Shown: positions 1-4,778 of the stretch, piece by piece
Position numbering within the stretch: position 1 is the first letter of the stretch
How the letters are laid out: every line of letters begins with the position of its first letter
DNA from: Peptococcaceae bacterium
GTDB lineage: Bacteria; Bacillota; Peptococcia; Peptococcales; Peptococcaceae
DNA: 8,115 nt
NCBI GenBank assembly: GCA_017387265.1
Contig: JAFOFM010000020.1
Coordinates: 1-8,115, forward strand
Reading direction: 5' to 3'
Translations under genes and position numbers: made by a program
Notes under the pieces: generated by a model
Database searches by the model: none
What the model was told of the DNA's origin: nothing
What the model saw: only the letters and a program-made list of their open reading frames with translations

Positions 1-1
1 G

Positions 2-772
2 ATCAACCCCACTGAGGAACAGCGCAAGGTCAGCAAGATGGCGACCACCGTCGCCTCCACCAGCGAGAGGATCGCCATGATCGAGGCAGGCGCCGACTGC
101 GTATCCGACGAGGATATGTACAACGCCATCATGTTCGGTCACGAGGCAAACCAGAAGATCATTGACTTTATCAACAGCATCAAGGCTGAGATCGGCAAGC
201 CCAAGTTTGAATTCACCAGCTTGGAGCCCGACCACGAGATGTTTGAGGCTATCAAAGCCTTTGCCGAGAAGGACGTAAAGGCGGCTCTCGACACCGACGA
301 CAAGACCGTCCGCGACGAGCGTCTGAAGCCCATCTATGAGGCAGTTCACGCAAAATTTGACGAGATCTATCCCGAGCAGGAGGCAATGATCGACGAGTGT
401 CTGTACAAGACACAGAAGTTCATCGTGCGCCGCTGGCTCCTCGACGAGCAAAAGCGCGTTGACGGCAGAGGCATGGACGATATTCGTCCGCTCGCCAGCG
501 AGGTCGCTGTTCTGCCCAGAGTGCACGGCTCCGGTATGTTCACCAGAGGTCAGACACAGGTCCTCACCGTTGTGACCCTCGGCTCCGTCGGCGACAAGCA
601 GCTGCTCGACGGCATCGACGGCGAAACCGAAAAGAGATATATCCACCACTACAACTTCCCGAGCTATTCGGTTGGCGAGACCAAGCCCAGCCGCGGCCCC
701 GGCAGACGTGAGATCGGTCACGGCGCCCTCGCAGAAAGAGCGCTACGAGCCGCCGTTAGAGGCACATGCTAA
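2..772 (+). CDS. pnp: Polynucleotide phosphorylase, internal fragment (open at left edge, broken at right)
   Basis: PNPase is the trimeric, phosphate-dependent 3'-5' exoribonuclease of the RNA degradosome. The frame is open from base 2 (INPTEEQRKVSKM...), so the in-frame ATG at 38 is internal and the true start lies off the window. By comparison with the roughly 700-residue family, the visible part covers the end of the first RNase PH domain, the all-helical linker, and the start of the second RNase PH domain (RVDGRGMDDIRPL, HGSGMFTRGQTQ, HHYNFPSYSVGET, RREIGHGALAERAL). After that block the family should continue with an EPV..P..FPY stretch. Instead the frame reads RAAVRGTC and stops. The catalytic acidic residues of the second core and the KH and S1 domains are missing, so this piece cannot be functional. 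Two hand-counted lines (1-60 and 481-540) are 62% GC, against 40% at 841-900. Identity is very secure; that the gene is really broken in the organism is doubtful. Confidence 0.93.
   Translation: MNPTEEQRKVSKMATTVASTSERIAMIEAGADCVSDEDMYNAIMFGHEANQKIIDFINSIKAEIGKPKFEFTSLEPDHEMFEAIKAFAEKDVKAALDTDDKTVRDERLKPIYEAVHAKFDEIYPEQEAMIDECLYKTQKFIVRRWLLDEQKRVDGRGMDDIRPLASEVAVLPRVHGSGMFTRGQTQVLTVVTLGSVGDKQLLDGIDGETEKRYIHHYNFPSYSVGETKPSRGPGRREIGHGALAERALRAAVRGTC
731..750. other. Chimeric junction between pnp fragment and DUF2500-like fragment
   Basis: PNPase homology ends near base 745 in one frame, and the next gene's homology begins near 735-760 in another frame (+1 relative to it). Two unrelated genes are therefore truncated at the same point. 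GC-rich codon use gives way to AT-richer use here and does not return. No insertion-sequence end, target duplication or att-like repeat is visible. The overlap GCAGAAAGAGCGCT could belong to either partner, as expected of a microhomology join made by an assembler or of a real illegitimate recombination event. Confidence 0.8.
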
Positions 773-1010
773 AATTATCAGCCTGAGTTCCGTACCGCGA
801 CTGGTTAATGGACATCGAAGCCGCTATTTAGATTACCAGACTATTTTATTTGAACTGGATAACGGGGAACGGATTGAACTGGAAGTATCGGAGTATGAGT
901 ATGCTAAATTGTGGGACAATACCACCGGCACGCTGTATTATCATCCCGATCGTTTCTTTGATTTTAAAATGGATGATACGCCGGAAAACAGAGCGCGGAT
1001 GTTTCTATAA
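735..1010 (+). pseudogene. DUF2500-like protein, C-terminal fragment
   Basis: About 91 codons to the TAA at 1008-1010. The end of the product (DYQTILFELDNGERIELEVSEYEYAKLWDNTTG and then LYYHPDRFFDF) fits the soluble beta-rich part of DUF2500 proteins. Those normally start with one membrane helix followed by an 'a.vi.k' strand; EAHAKIISL here fits that strand. The membrane helix is missing because the sequence upstream of about 740 belongs to pnp. An ATG exists at 672, but the residues it adds are out-of-frame pnp sequence, so no genuine start is visible. The function of DUF2500 is unknown. Base composition agrees with the rest of the window, so this is the host side of the junction. The family call is by recalled pattern and is moderate. 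Confidence 0.55.
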
Positions 1011-1030
1011 TATGTGAGGCAAAATAAAAA

Positions 1031-1069
1031 GTGCAGCGGACGAAAATAATCGTCTGCCGCACTTTATTT
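1031..1069. terminator. Bidirectional intrinsic terminator between convergent genes
   Basis: Arms 1031-1042 (GTGCAGCGGACG) and 1051-1062 (CGTCTGCCGCAC) pair over 12 bp with one A-C mismatch and one G-U pair around an 8-nt loop. TTTATTT follows on the plus strand, and TTTTTATTTT follows on the minus strand. It can end both the DUF2500-like transcript and the hicAB transcript, which converge here. Confidence 0.85.
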
Positions 1070-1277
1070 ATGCGTAAGATAATTTCTCTTTGATATCAGG
1101 AAGCGGACGGCCAAGTTCTCTGGCGGTCGTAATCCATTCTTCCATGATAACTTCAAGATTAGCAAGAACCTCCTGACGGGTTTTGCCGTCAGCCATACAG
1201 CCTGGAAGTTCTGGTGCTTCTGCAATAAATGCGTTGTCTTCATCGCTCCAGTAAATGATAACCTGATAGTTTGGCAT
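1068..1277 (-). CDS. hicB: HicB-family antitoxin, short form
   Basis: A 69-residue protein. HicB antitoxins bind and neutralise the HicA mRNA interferase. The sequence shows the family's N-terminal pattern: a first strand (YQVIIYWSDEDNAFIAEAPELPGC), then G.T..EVLANLE and a helix with the 'EWI..A.ELGRPLP' ending. There is nothing after this small domain: the C-terminal ribbon-helix-helix or HTH that many HicB proteins use to bind their own promoter is absent. Autoregulation by direct DNA binding is therefore doubtful (inference). The ATG at 1277-1275 has a good ribosome binding site (GGAGG at 1286-1290). It starts one nucleotide after the hicA stop, so the two are translationally linked. The order toxin then antitoxin is usual for hicAB. 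Confidence 0.92.
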   Translation of the reverse strand: MPNYQVIIYWSDEDNAFIAEAPELPGCMADGKTRQEVLANLEVIMEEWITTARELGRPLPDIKEKLSYA

Positions 1278-1278
1278 A

Positions 1279-1530
1279 TTATTTACCTCCTAAACGATAT
1301 TTTATAAAAAGATTTCGTATCTGTTTTACCTGATACGCTTTTGCTTTGCTGCCTTTTGGCTGGATATTGATAATTTCCTCTATGGCATCATGTGTGAAGA
1401 TGAAATGGTCGCCTTTTACACGACAGGAAAAGCCAAAAAGTTCTAAAAGCTTTCGTAAATCATGAAAGGTTATATTGGAATCTTTATAACCGCACATAAT
1501 ATCAAATAACAGTTTTTCCACTTTACTCAA
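1279..1530 (-). CDS. hicA: HicA-family mRNA interferase toxin (TTG start)
   Basis: HicA toxins are small double-stranded-RNA-binding-fold ribonucleases that cleave mRNA when not held by HicB. Family features, numbered from the TTG start: DLRKLLELFGF at 24-34; KGDHFIF at 39-45, with the probable catalytic His42; INIQP; and the C-terminal KAKAYQVKQIRNLFIKYRLGG. The frame opens at GTG 1539, but that codon is one base from the AAAGGAG at 1541-1547. The TTG at 1530 has a 10-nt spacing and gives MSKVEKLL, which matches how family members begin; this start gives 83 residues. Asp41 stands where many relatives have Ser in GSH, which does not look disabling. It is the first gene of the operon and precedes hicB by one nucleotide. 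Confidence 0.9.
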   Translation of the reverse strand: MSKVEKLLFDIMCGYKDSNITFHDLRKLLELFGFSCRVKGDHFIFTHDAIEEIINIQPKGSKAKAYQVKQIRNLFIKYRLGGK

Positions 1531-1532
1531 AA

Positions 1533-1595
1533 ATATCACACTCCTTTTGTTGTGTTACTGCTGTATTTCCTGGTACAAAAAGAGTGCGATGATAT
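1533..1595 (-). promoter_or_regulatory. hicA leader hairpin sequestering the Shine-Dalgarno; also a DNA dyad
   Basis: On the minus strand, bases 1595-1577 can pair with 1548-1533. There are 6 perfect pairs (ATATCA/TGATAT), a 3-nt bulge, then 10 pairs with a single G-U (CACTCTTTTT/AAAAGGAGTG), around a 28-nt loop. The hicA ribosome binding site AAAGGAG lies wholly inside the 3' arm and the TTG start is just outside it. In mRNA this would hide the ribosome binding site; in DNA the same dyad could be an operator. Which of the two acts is not decidable by sight. Confidence 0.6.
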
Positions 1596-1627
1596 AGTAT
1601 ATTTGGAAAATATTAAACTTTAAGTCT

Positions 1628-1656
1628 ATTGTATTCTGCTTTTGCGGTATTGTCAA
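1628..1656 (-). promoter_or_regulatory. hicAB promoter (sigma-A type)
   Basis: On the minus strand, a perfect -35 (TTGACA, 1656-1651) is followed by a 17-bp spacer and -10 TACAAT (1633-1628), one base off consensus. The start is expected near 1621, giving a leader of about 90 nt that contains the hicA hairpin. Confidence 0.8.
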
Positions 1657-1680
1657 GAATTACAGGTAGGGCATGCTGAT

Positions 1681-1710
1681 TTTACAATCAAATAAGAGAT
1701 ATGCTATAAT
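1681..1710 (+). promoter_or_regulatory. Promoter of the PPOX-rarD operon, overlapping parS
   Basis: TTTACA (1681-1686), an 18-bp spacer, then a perfect TATAAT (1705-1710) with an extended -10 (TGC just upstream). Transcription should start near 1717, inside the parS palindrome at 1711-1746. It is divergent from the hicAB promoter, whose -35 is about 25 bp away. Confidence 0.75.
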
Positions 1711-1746
1711 AAAAGCAAAATGTTTCACGTGAAACATTTTGCTTTT
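1711..1746. promoter_or_regulatory. parS: parS site (ParB/Spo0J) inside a 36-bp perfect palindrome
   Basis: The core TGTTTCACGTGAAACA (1721-1736) is identical to the Bacillota parS consensus, the loading site for the CTP-dependent ParB/Spo0J clamp in chromosome segregation. The symmetry extends perfectly to 18 bp on each side (1711-1728 with 1729-1746), well beyond the core. T6 follows at 1743-1748, so a transcript through it could also fold as a terminator-like hairpin. It sits directly downstream of a -10 element, so bound ParB, or the hairpin, may reduce expression of the operon (inference). Confidence 0.9.
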
Positions 1747-1780
1747 TTAGTTTATCAATCGGCTGATGGAGGCGAACAAC

Positions 1781-2266
1781 ATGCGCGAAATGCGTCGAAG
1801 CAGACAATTATTATCGCAGCAGGATTGCGAAATGATATTAAAAGAGAATACATCCGGGGTGTTATCGGTATACGGAGAAGATGGTTATCCATATGGTGTG
1901 CCGTTAAGCTATGTATATGCGGATGGAAAACTCTATTTTCACAGCGCGAAGGACGGACACAAAATTGATTCCGTTCGAAATAATAATAAGGTATCATTTA
2001 CAGTAATTGGACAGGATAACATTGTGGCGGAGGAATATACCACCTATTTTCAGAGTGTCATTGCATTTGGTACAGCTCGAATCCTGGAGCAGGACGATGA
2101 AAAACGCACTGCCATTGAACAGCTTGCGGAAAAATATATGCCCGATTTAAAAGAAGGACGGCTGCAGGAAATCGAAAAAGAATTTCACCGGTTATGTATG
2201 ATTGAGGTAACCATCGACAGCCTGACCGGCAAAGAGGCCATTGAACTTGTGCGGGCGCGCAGATAA
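1781..2266 (+). CDS. Pyridoxamine 5'-phosphate oxidase (PPOX)-family flavin-binding protein
   Basis: A 161-residue protein of the split-barrel FMN-binding fold, in the group often annotated 'pyridoxamine 5'-phosphate oxidase family' or related to NimA-type nitroreductases. Members bind FMN (some bind F420 or haem), and their substrates are mostly unknown. Typical features: an N-terminal helix (LLSQQDCEMIL), GVLSVYGEDGYPYGVPLSYVYADGK, then LYFHSAKDGHKIDSVRNNNKVSF, a phosphate-binding and dimer strand region, and YFQSVIAFGTARIL. An ATG at 1766 is in frame, but the ribosome binding site GGAGG (1768-1772) overlaps it. The ATG at 1781, 8 nt after that site, is therefore the start (MREMRRSRQLL). 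It is cotranscribed with rarD 12 nt downstream, from the promoter at 1681-1710. Redox or detoxification function is family-level inference; the real substrate cannot be read from the sequence. Confidence 0.88.
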   Translation: MREMRRSRQLLSQQDCEMILKENTSGVLSVYGEDGYPYGVPLSYVYADGKLYFHSAKDGHKIDSVRNNNKVSFTVIGQDNIVAEEYTTYFQSVIAFGTARILEQDDEKRTAIEQLAEKYMPDLKEGRLQEIEKEFHRLCMIEVTIDSLTGKEAIELVRARR

Positions 2267-2278
2267 GGGGGCGGTGCT

Positions 2279-3148
2279 ATGAATCAGTCAGCTCTTTATG
2301 TATTGCTCTGTTATGTATTATGGGGTATGCTGCCGATTTACTGGAAACAGCTCGGAGCGGTGCATTCGCTGTATATTCTGGCGGCACGTATTGTTTTTTC
2401 GATGATATTCTGCGCAATGTTATTGCGGTTAACCGGCCAGTGGAAGGAACTAAAAATACTGCAGCAGGATAAAAAGCAGATGAAATTGCTAGGCTGGGCC
2501 AGTATTCTGATTACCGTGAACTGGGGTTCGTACATTTTTGCAGTAAACAGCGGCCATATTTTAGATGCCAGCCTGGCCTATTATCTGAATCCGATTCTGG
2601 TAATTTTACTTGGTGCAGTTGTTTTTGGTGAAAGACTGAATAAACGGCAGCTTGCAGCGGTGCTGTTATCGGCTGCCGGTGTGCTGTATTCGGTGTTATC
2701 GTACGGGAAAATTCCTGTATTTGCACTGATTATCGGCGGTACATTTGCGCTTTACGGTGCGGTAAAAAAACAGGTACACGTCAGCAGTCTGGTATCCACG
2801 TTTATGGAAACGCTGCTGGTTTCTCCGGTTTTTCTGCTGATTATGGCGGGAATGGAAAGTCAGGGAATGGGGTGTATCGGTCATCTGCAAGGCTGGCAGT
2901 ATCTGCTGATTCCCGTGGCAGGGATTGTAACCTCCGTGCCGCTTCTGGTATATGCCAAAGGGATTCAGGGAACGTCGCTTGCGCTATCAGGGATATTGAT
3001 GTATGTCAATCCAACGCTGCAGCTTTTAATCGGTGTATTTTTGTATCAGGAGCCATTTACGCAGGCGCAGGGCGTTACCTTTGTGTTTGTGTGGGCGGCC
3101 GTAATTCTGTTTCTTGCCGACAGCCTGCTGCGCGGAAAACGTCAGTGA
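2279..3148 (+). CDS. rarD: RarD-type EamA/DMT family transporter
   Basis: A 289-residue integral membrane protein with about ten hydrophobic segments, the usual size and layout of RarD (two EamA repeats of five helices). The N-terminal signature YVLLCYVLWGMLPIYWKQL is characteristic of RarD, as are NWGSYIFAVNSGHILDASLAYYLNPI (second half of repeat 1) and SGILMYVNPTLQLLIGVFLYQEPF (end of repeat 2). RarD was named in a chloramphenicol-sensitivity context, but its physiological substrate is not firmly known; drug/metabolite export is the family-level call. The start ATG follows AGGGGG with 7-nt spacing and lies 12 nt after the PPOX stop, so the two genes form one operon. No terminator hairpin follows the stop, so some read-through into the HD-domain gene is possible. 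Confidence 0.9.
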   Translation: MNQSALYVLLCYVLWGMLPIYWKQLGAVHSLYILAARIVFSMIFCAMLLRLTGQWKELKILQQDKKQMKLLGWASILITVNWGSYIFAVNSGHILDASLAYYLNPILVILLGAVVFGERLNKRQLAAVLLSAAGVLYSVLSYGKIPVFALIIGGTFALYGAVKKQVHVSSLVSTFMETLLVSPVFLLIMAGMESQGMGCIGHLQGWQYLLIPVAGIVTSVPLLVYAKGIQGTSLALSGILMYVNPTLQLLIGVFLYQEPFTQAQGVTFVFVWAAVILFLADSLLRGKRQ

Positions 3149-3163
3149 AATCCTGCTGAAATC

Positions 3164-3192
3164 TTGCCAAACAGGCGAAAATTGCGTATACT
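3164..3192 (+). promoter_or_regulatory. Promoter of the HD-DUF429 gene
   Basis: TTGCCA (3164-3169), a 17-bp spacer and TATACT (3187-3192) make a good sigma-A type promoter. The expected start is near 3199, leaving a leader of about 55 nt with a small 6-bp hairpin (TGCAGT/ACTGCA) and an AGAAGG ribosome binding site before the ATG at 3254. Confidence 0.7.
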
Positions 3193-3253
3193 AAAAGTTA
3201 ATGCAGTAATAAAACTGCAGTCATTTTATGAATTGTAAGAAGGTTGAACAGCT

Positions 3254-4447
3254 ATGAGACGCAGAGATTATATTACAACCTATAGCGGCCATGAATTCTC
3301 GCCATTAGCTCCTGATGCGGATGCCATTGATGTGCGGGATATTGCTCATGCCCTGGCAAGAATCGGGCGTGCAAATGGACATTTCTCCGAATTTTATTCG
3401 GTCGGGCAGCATTGCCTGGACTGTGCCCGCGAAGCACTGGCGCGCGGTTATGGTGCGCGACAGGCTTTTTTCTGTCTGCTGCACGATGCAAGCGAGGCCT
3501 ATATGTCCGATATTACCTCACCGGTAAAAAAACATCTGCGTCAGTATATTGCAGTGGAAGACCGTTTATTAGATCTGATTTACGATAAATATATCCCGGG
3601 CGGCATTCGTCCGCGGGAACAGCGTATCGTGAAAGAAATCGACAATACCATGCTGTATTATGAGTTTTTAAATCTCAAAGGCGAAAAAATGAGCGAAGAG
3701 GAACCGGAGCTGCATATTACACCTTGCTTTGAATTTCACAGCTTCTGGGCAGTGGAAAAGCAGTATCTGGACTTATTTGAAGAACTGCATGAAAAAGCAG
3801 AACAGGAAGTTCAGCCTCGCAGCTGTCAGACGGTTGGGATTGTTCATGACGGCGGTGTGTGGCACGCGGCGGTATTATCCGATGGAGCGTGTGAATTTGC
3901 AAGCGCCGGTACGTTGTGGGAGCTGTGCAGCCGCTATAAAAATGCGGATGTGCTGTTAACCGATTTACCTGTCGGGCTGCCGGAAAATAAAGAGGATGAA
4001 TCGATGCGTCCGGAAAGCGAACTGCGAAAACGAATTTCTGGTGCAAATGTGTCGGCAGTGCCTTGCCGCCAGGCGGTGCATGCGAAAGATGATAACACCG
4101 CGCGAGAGGAAAATATCCGTGTATTAGGGCGCACCATTTCGCCAAATCAGATGGCTCTGCGTTCTGTGCTGCGGGAAATTGACGAATTATTTGTGAATCA
4201 TACCGAATGGAAACATGTACTGCGTGAAAGCCGTGCCCAGGTGCTGGGCGAGGGCCGCAGGCTGATTATCAGTCAGTATCGCGAAAATCTTCCGCAGAAT
4301 GGGGATAAACATCGTTTCGAGGATGCCTTGTGTTTAGCTATGATCGGGCAGTTGGAATGCAGAAACGGAAGTGAAACCATTCCAAAAGAACCGGCGAAAG
4401 ATGCCCGCGGGCTGGAAATGCAGGTCATTGTACCTGTAACGCGCTAA
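3254..4447 (+). CDS. HD-domain phosphohydrolase fused to a degenerate DUF429 (RNase H-like) domain
   Basis: A 397-residue, two-domain protein. Residues 1-180 match the YfbR-like HD phosphohydrolases found in bacteria and phages. They show F.PL.PDADAIDVRDIAHALAR, GH..EFYSVGQH (His53), FCLLHDASEAYMSDITSPVKK (His77-Asp78) and KEID (Asp130), giving a full H...HD...D metal set. Relatives dephosphorylate (deoxy)nucleotides. Residues 193-370 fit DUF429, a predicted RNase H-fold nuclease: TDLPVGLP at 236-243, R..SELRKRISG...SAVPCRQAV at 252-275, NQMALRSVLREIDELF at 298-313, and EDALCLAM at 356-363. The expected first-strand Asp is Val197, the EVHPE motif is ESRAQ (325-329), and the DD before DAL is absent, so this half may be non-catalytic. 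I do not recall this fusion as common. It has its own promoter at 3164. The HD assignment is strong and DUF429 moderate. Confidence 0.8.
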   Translation: MRRRDYITTYSGHEFSPLAPDADAIDVRDIAHALARIGRANGHFSEFYSVGQHCLDCAREALARGYGARQAFFCLLHDASEAYMSDITSPVKKHLRQYIAVEDRLLDLIYDKYIPGGIRPREQRIVKEIDNTMLYYEFLNLKGEKMSEEEPELHITPCFEFHSFWAVEKQYLDLFEELHEKAEQEVQPRSCQTVGIVHDGGVWHAAVLSDGACEFASAGTLWELCSRYKNADVLLTDLPVGLPENKEDESMRPESELRKRISGANVSAVPCRQAVHAKDDNTAREENIRVLGRTISPNQMALRSVLREIDELFVNHTEWKHVLRESRAQVLGEGRRLIISQYRENLPQNGDKHRFEDALCLAMIGQLECRNGSETIPKEPAKDARGLEMQVIVPVTR

Positions 4448-4453
4448 TTTTAT

Positions 4454-4538
4454 GTTTGGCTGTGTTGTTTTCAAATTCGCTTGCTTGCGTACGACAGGTA
4501 CGCGTCGCTTCGCAAATTTGAAAGCCGCCTTGCCAAAC
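4454..4538. repeat. Imperfect 85-bp palindromic element, possible dispersed intergenic repeat
   Basis: Nested inverted repeats: GTTTGGC (4454-4460) with GCCAAAC (4532-4538); TTTCAAATT with AATTTGAAA (4515-4523); and GCGTAC with GTACGC around the loop GACAG. They are separated by unpaired, GC-richer segments. It lies just after the HD-DUF429 stop but is followed by A-rich sequence rather than a T-tract, so it is not a standard terminator. The form resembles REP/MITE-like elements, but copy number cannot be seen in this window. Confidence 0.5.
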
Positions 4539-4543
4539 AAAAA

Positions 4544-4647
4544 ATTATCTGCGTTCCACGTTATGTGCGACAGTGCGAAAATTTTCCTTCGTCCTTGATA
4601 GTGTCTCGTAATGATAATGTCTTGTAATGTTCTGTGAGACAGATAAT
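4544..4647. repeat. Non-coding segment with flanking inverted repeat and 16-bp-spaced direct repeat
   Basis: ATTATCTG (4544-4551) is matched by CAGATAAT (4640-4647). GTCTC (4603-4607) is matched by GAGAC (4636-4640). GTCTCGTAATG (4603-4613) recurs as GTCTTGTAATG (4619-4629). No convincing gene is present in the 331-bp gap 4448-4778. These repeats could be part of the same element as 4454-4538 or a folded RNA; I cannot assign them. Confidence 0.35.
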
Positions 4648-4664
4648 CAATGTATAGAAAAACA

Positions 4665-4704
4665 CACAAAACCCGCTTACGAAATTTCGTAAGCGGGTTT
4701 TGTG
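4665..4704. terminator. Bidirectional terminator between HD-DUF429 and MFS genes
   Basis: A perfect palindrome with 20-bp arms (4665-4684 with 4685-4704), core AACCCGCTTACGAAA and its complement. The arms end in GGGTTTTGTG on either strand, so both strands give a GC-rich stem ending in a T-rich tail. It separates the convergent plus-strand HD-DUF429 gene and minus-strand MFS gene. It lies 218 bp beyond the former's stop and 75 bp beyond the latter's. Confidence 0.85.
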
Positions 4705-4716
4705 TTTCCCGAAGTG

Positions 4717-4732
4717 TATTTCCCGGGAAATA
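4717..4732. promoter_or_regulatory. Noc binding site (NBS), perfect 16-bp palindrome
   Basis: TATTTCCCGGGAAATA is identical to the 16-bp NBS recognised by Noc, the ParB paralogue that links nucleoid position to division-site choice in Bacillota by blocking FtsZ assembly over DNA. A second, partial copy (ATTTCCCGGAACGG, 4753-4766, 10 of 14 matching by eye) and a half-site (TTTCCCG, 4705-4711) lie within 40 bp. It sits in the gap between convergent genes, where no promoter is expected, so a structural rather than transcriptional role fits best. The noc gene itself is not in the window. Confidence 0.8.
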
Positions 4733-4778
4733 AGAGAATGTCATGAGTAATAATTTCCCGGAACGGATAGGATAATCT

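Noticed and set aside
1711..1748. parS palindrome read purely as an ordinary terminator
   Set aside because: Its centre is exactly the parS consensus, recurs at 7675-7690, and no gene ends upstream on the plus strand; any terminator activity would be secondary.
1884..1892. Isolated TTATCCATA, one base from a DnaA box
   Set aside because: Single occurrence inside the PPOX coding sequence, as expected by chance.
1720..1968. Plus-strand frame starting within parS
   Set aside because: Reads the parS palindrome and then the PPOX gene out of frame; the PPOX frame has the family motifs and the ribosome binding site.
3717..4145. Minus-strand open frame of 142 codons inside the HD-DUF429 gene
   Set aside because: Antisense shadow of a well-supported coding frame, rich in Pro/His as expected of an out-of-frame reading, with no ribosome binding site.
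4334..4744. Minus-strand open frame of 136 codons
   Set aside because: Overlaps the end of the HD-DUF429 gene, the palindromic element, the terminator and the Noc site; the product has no recognisable features.
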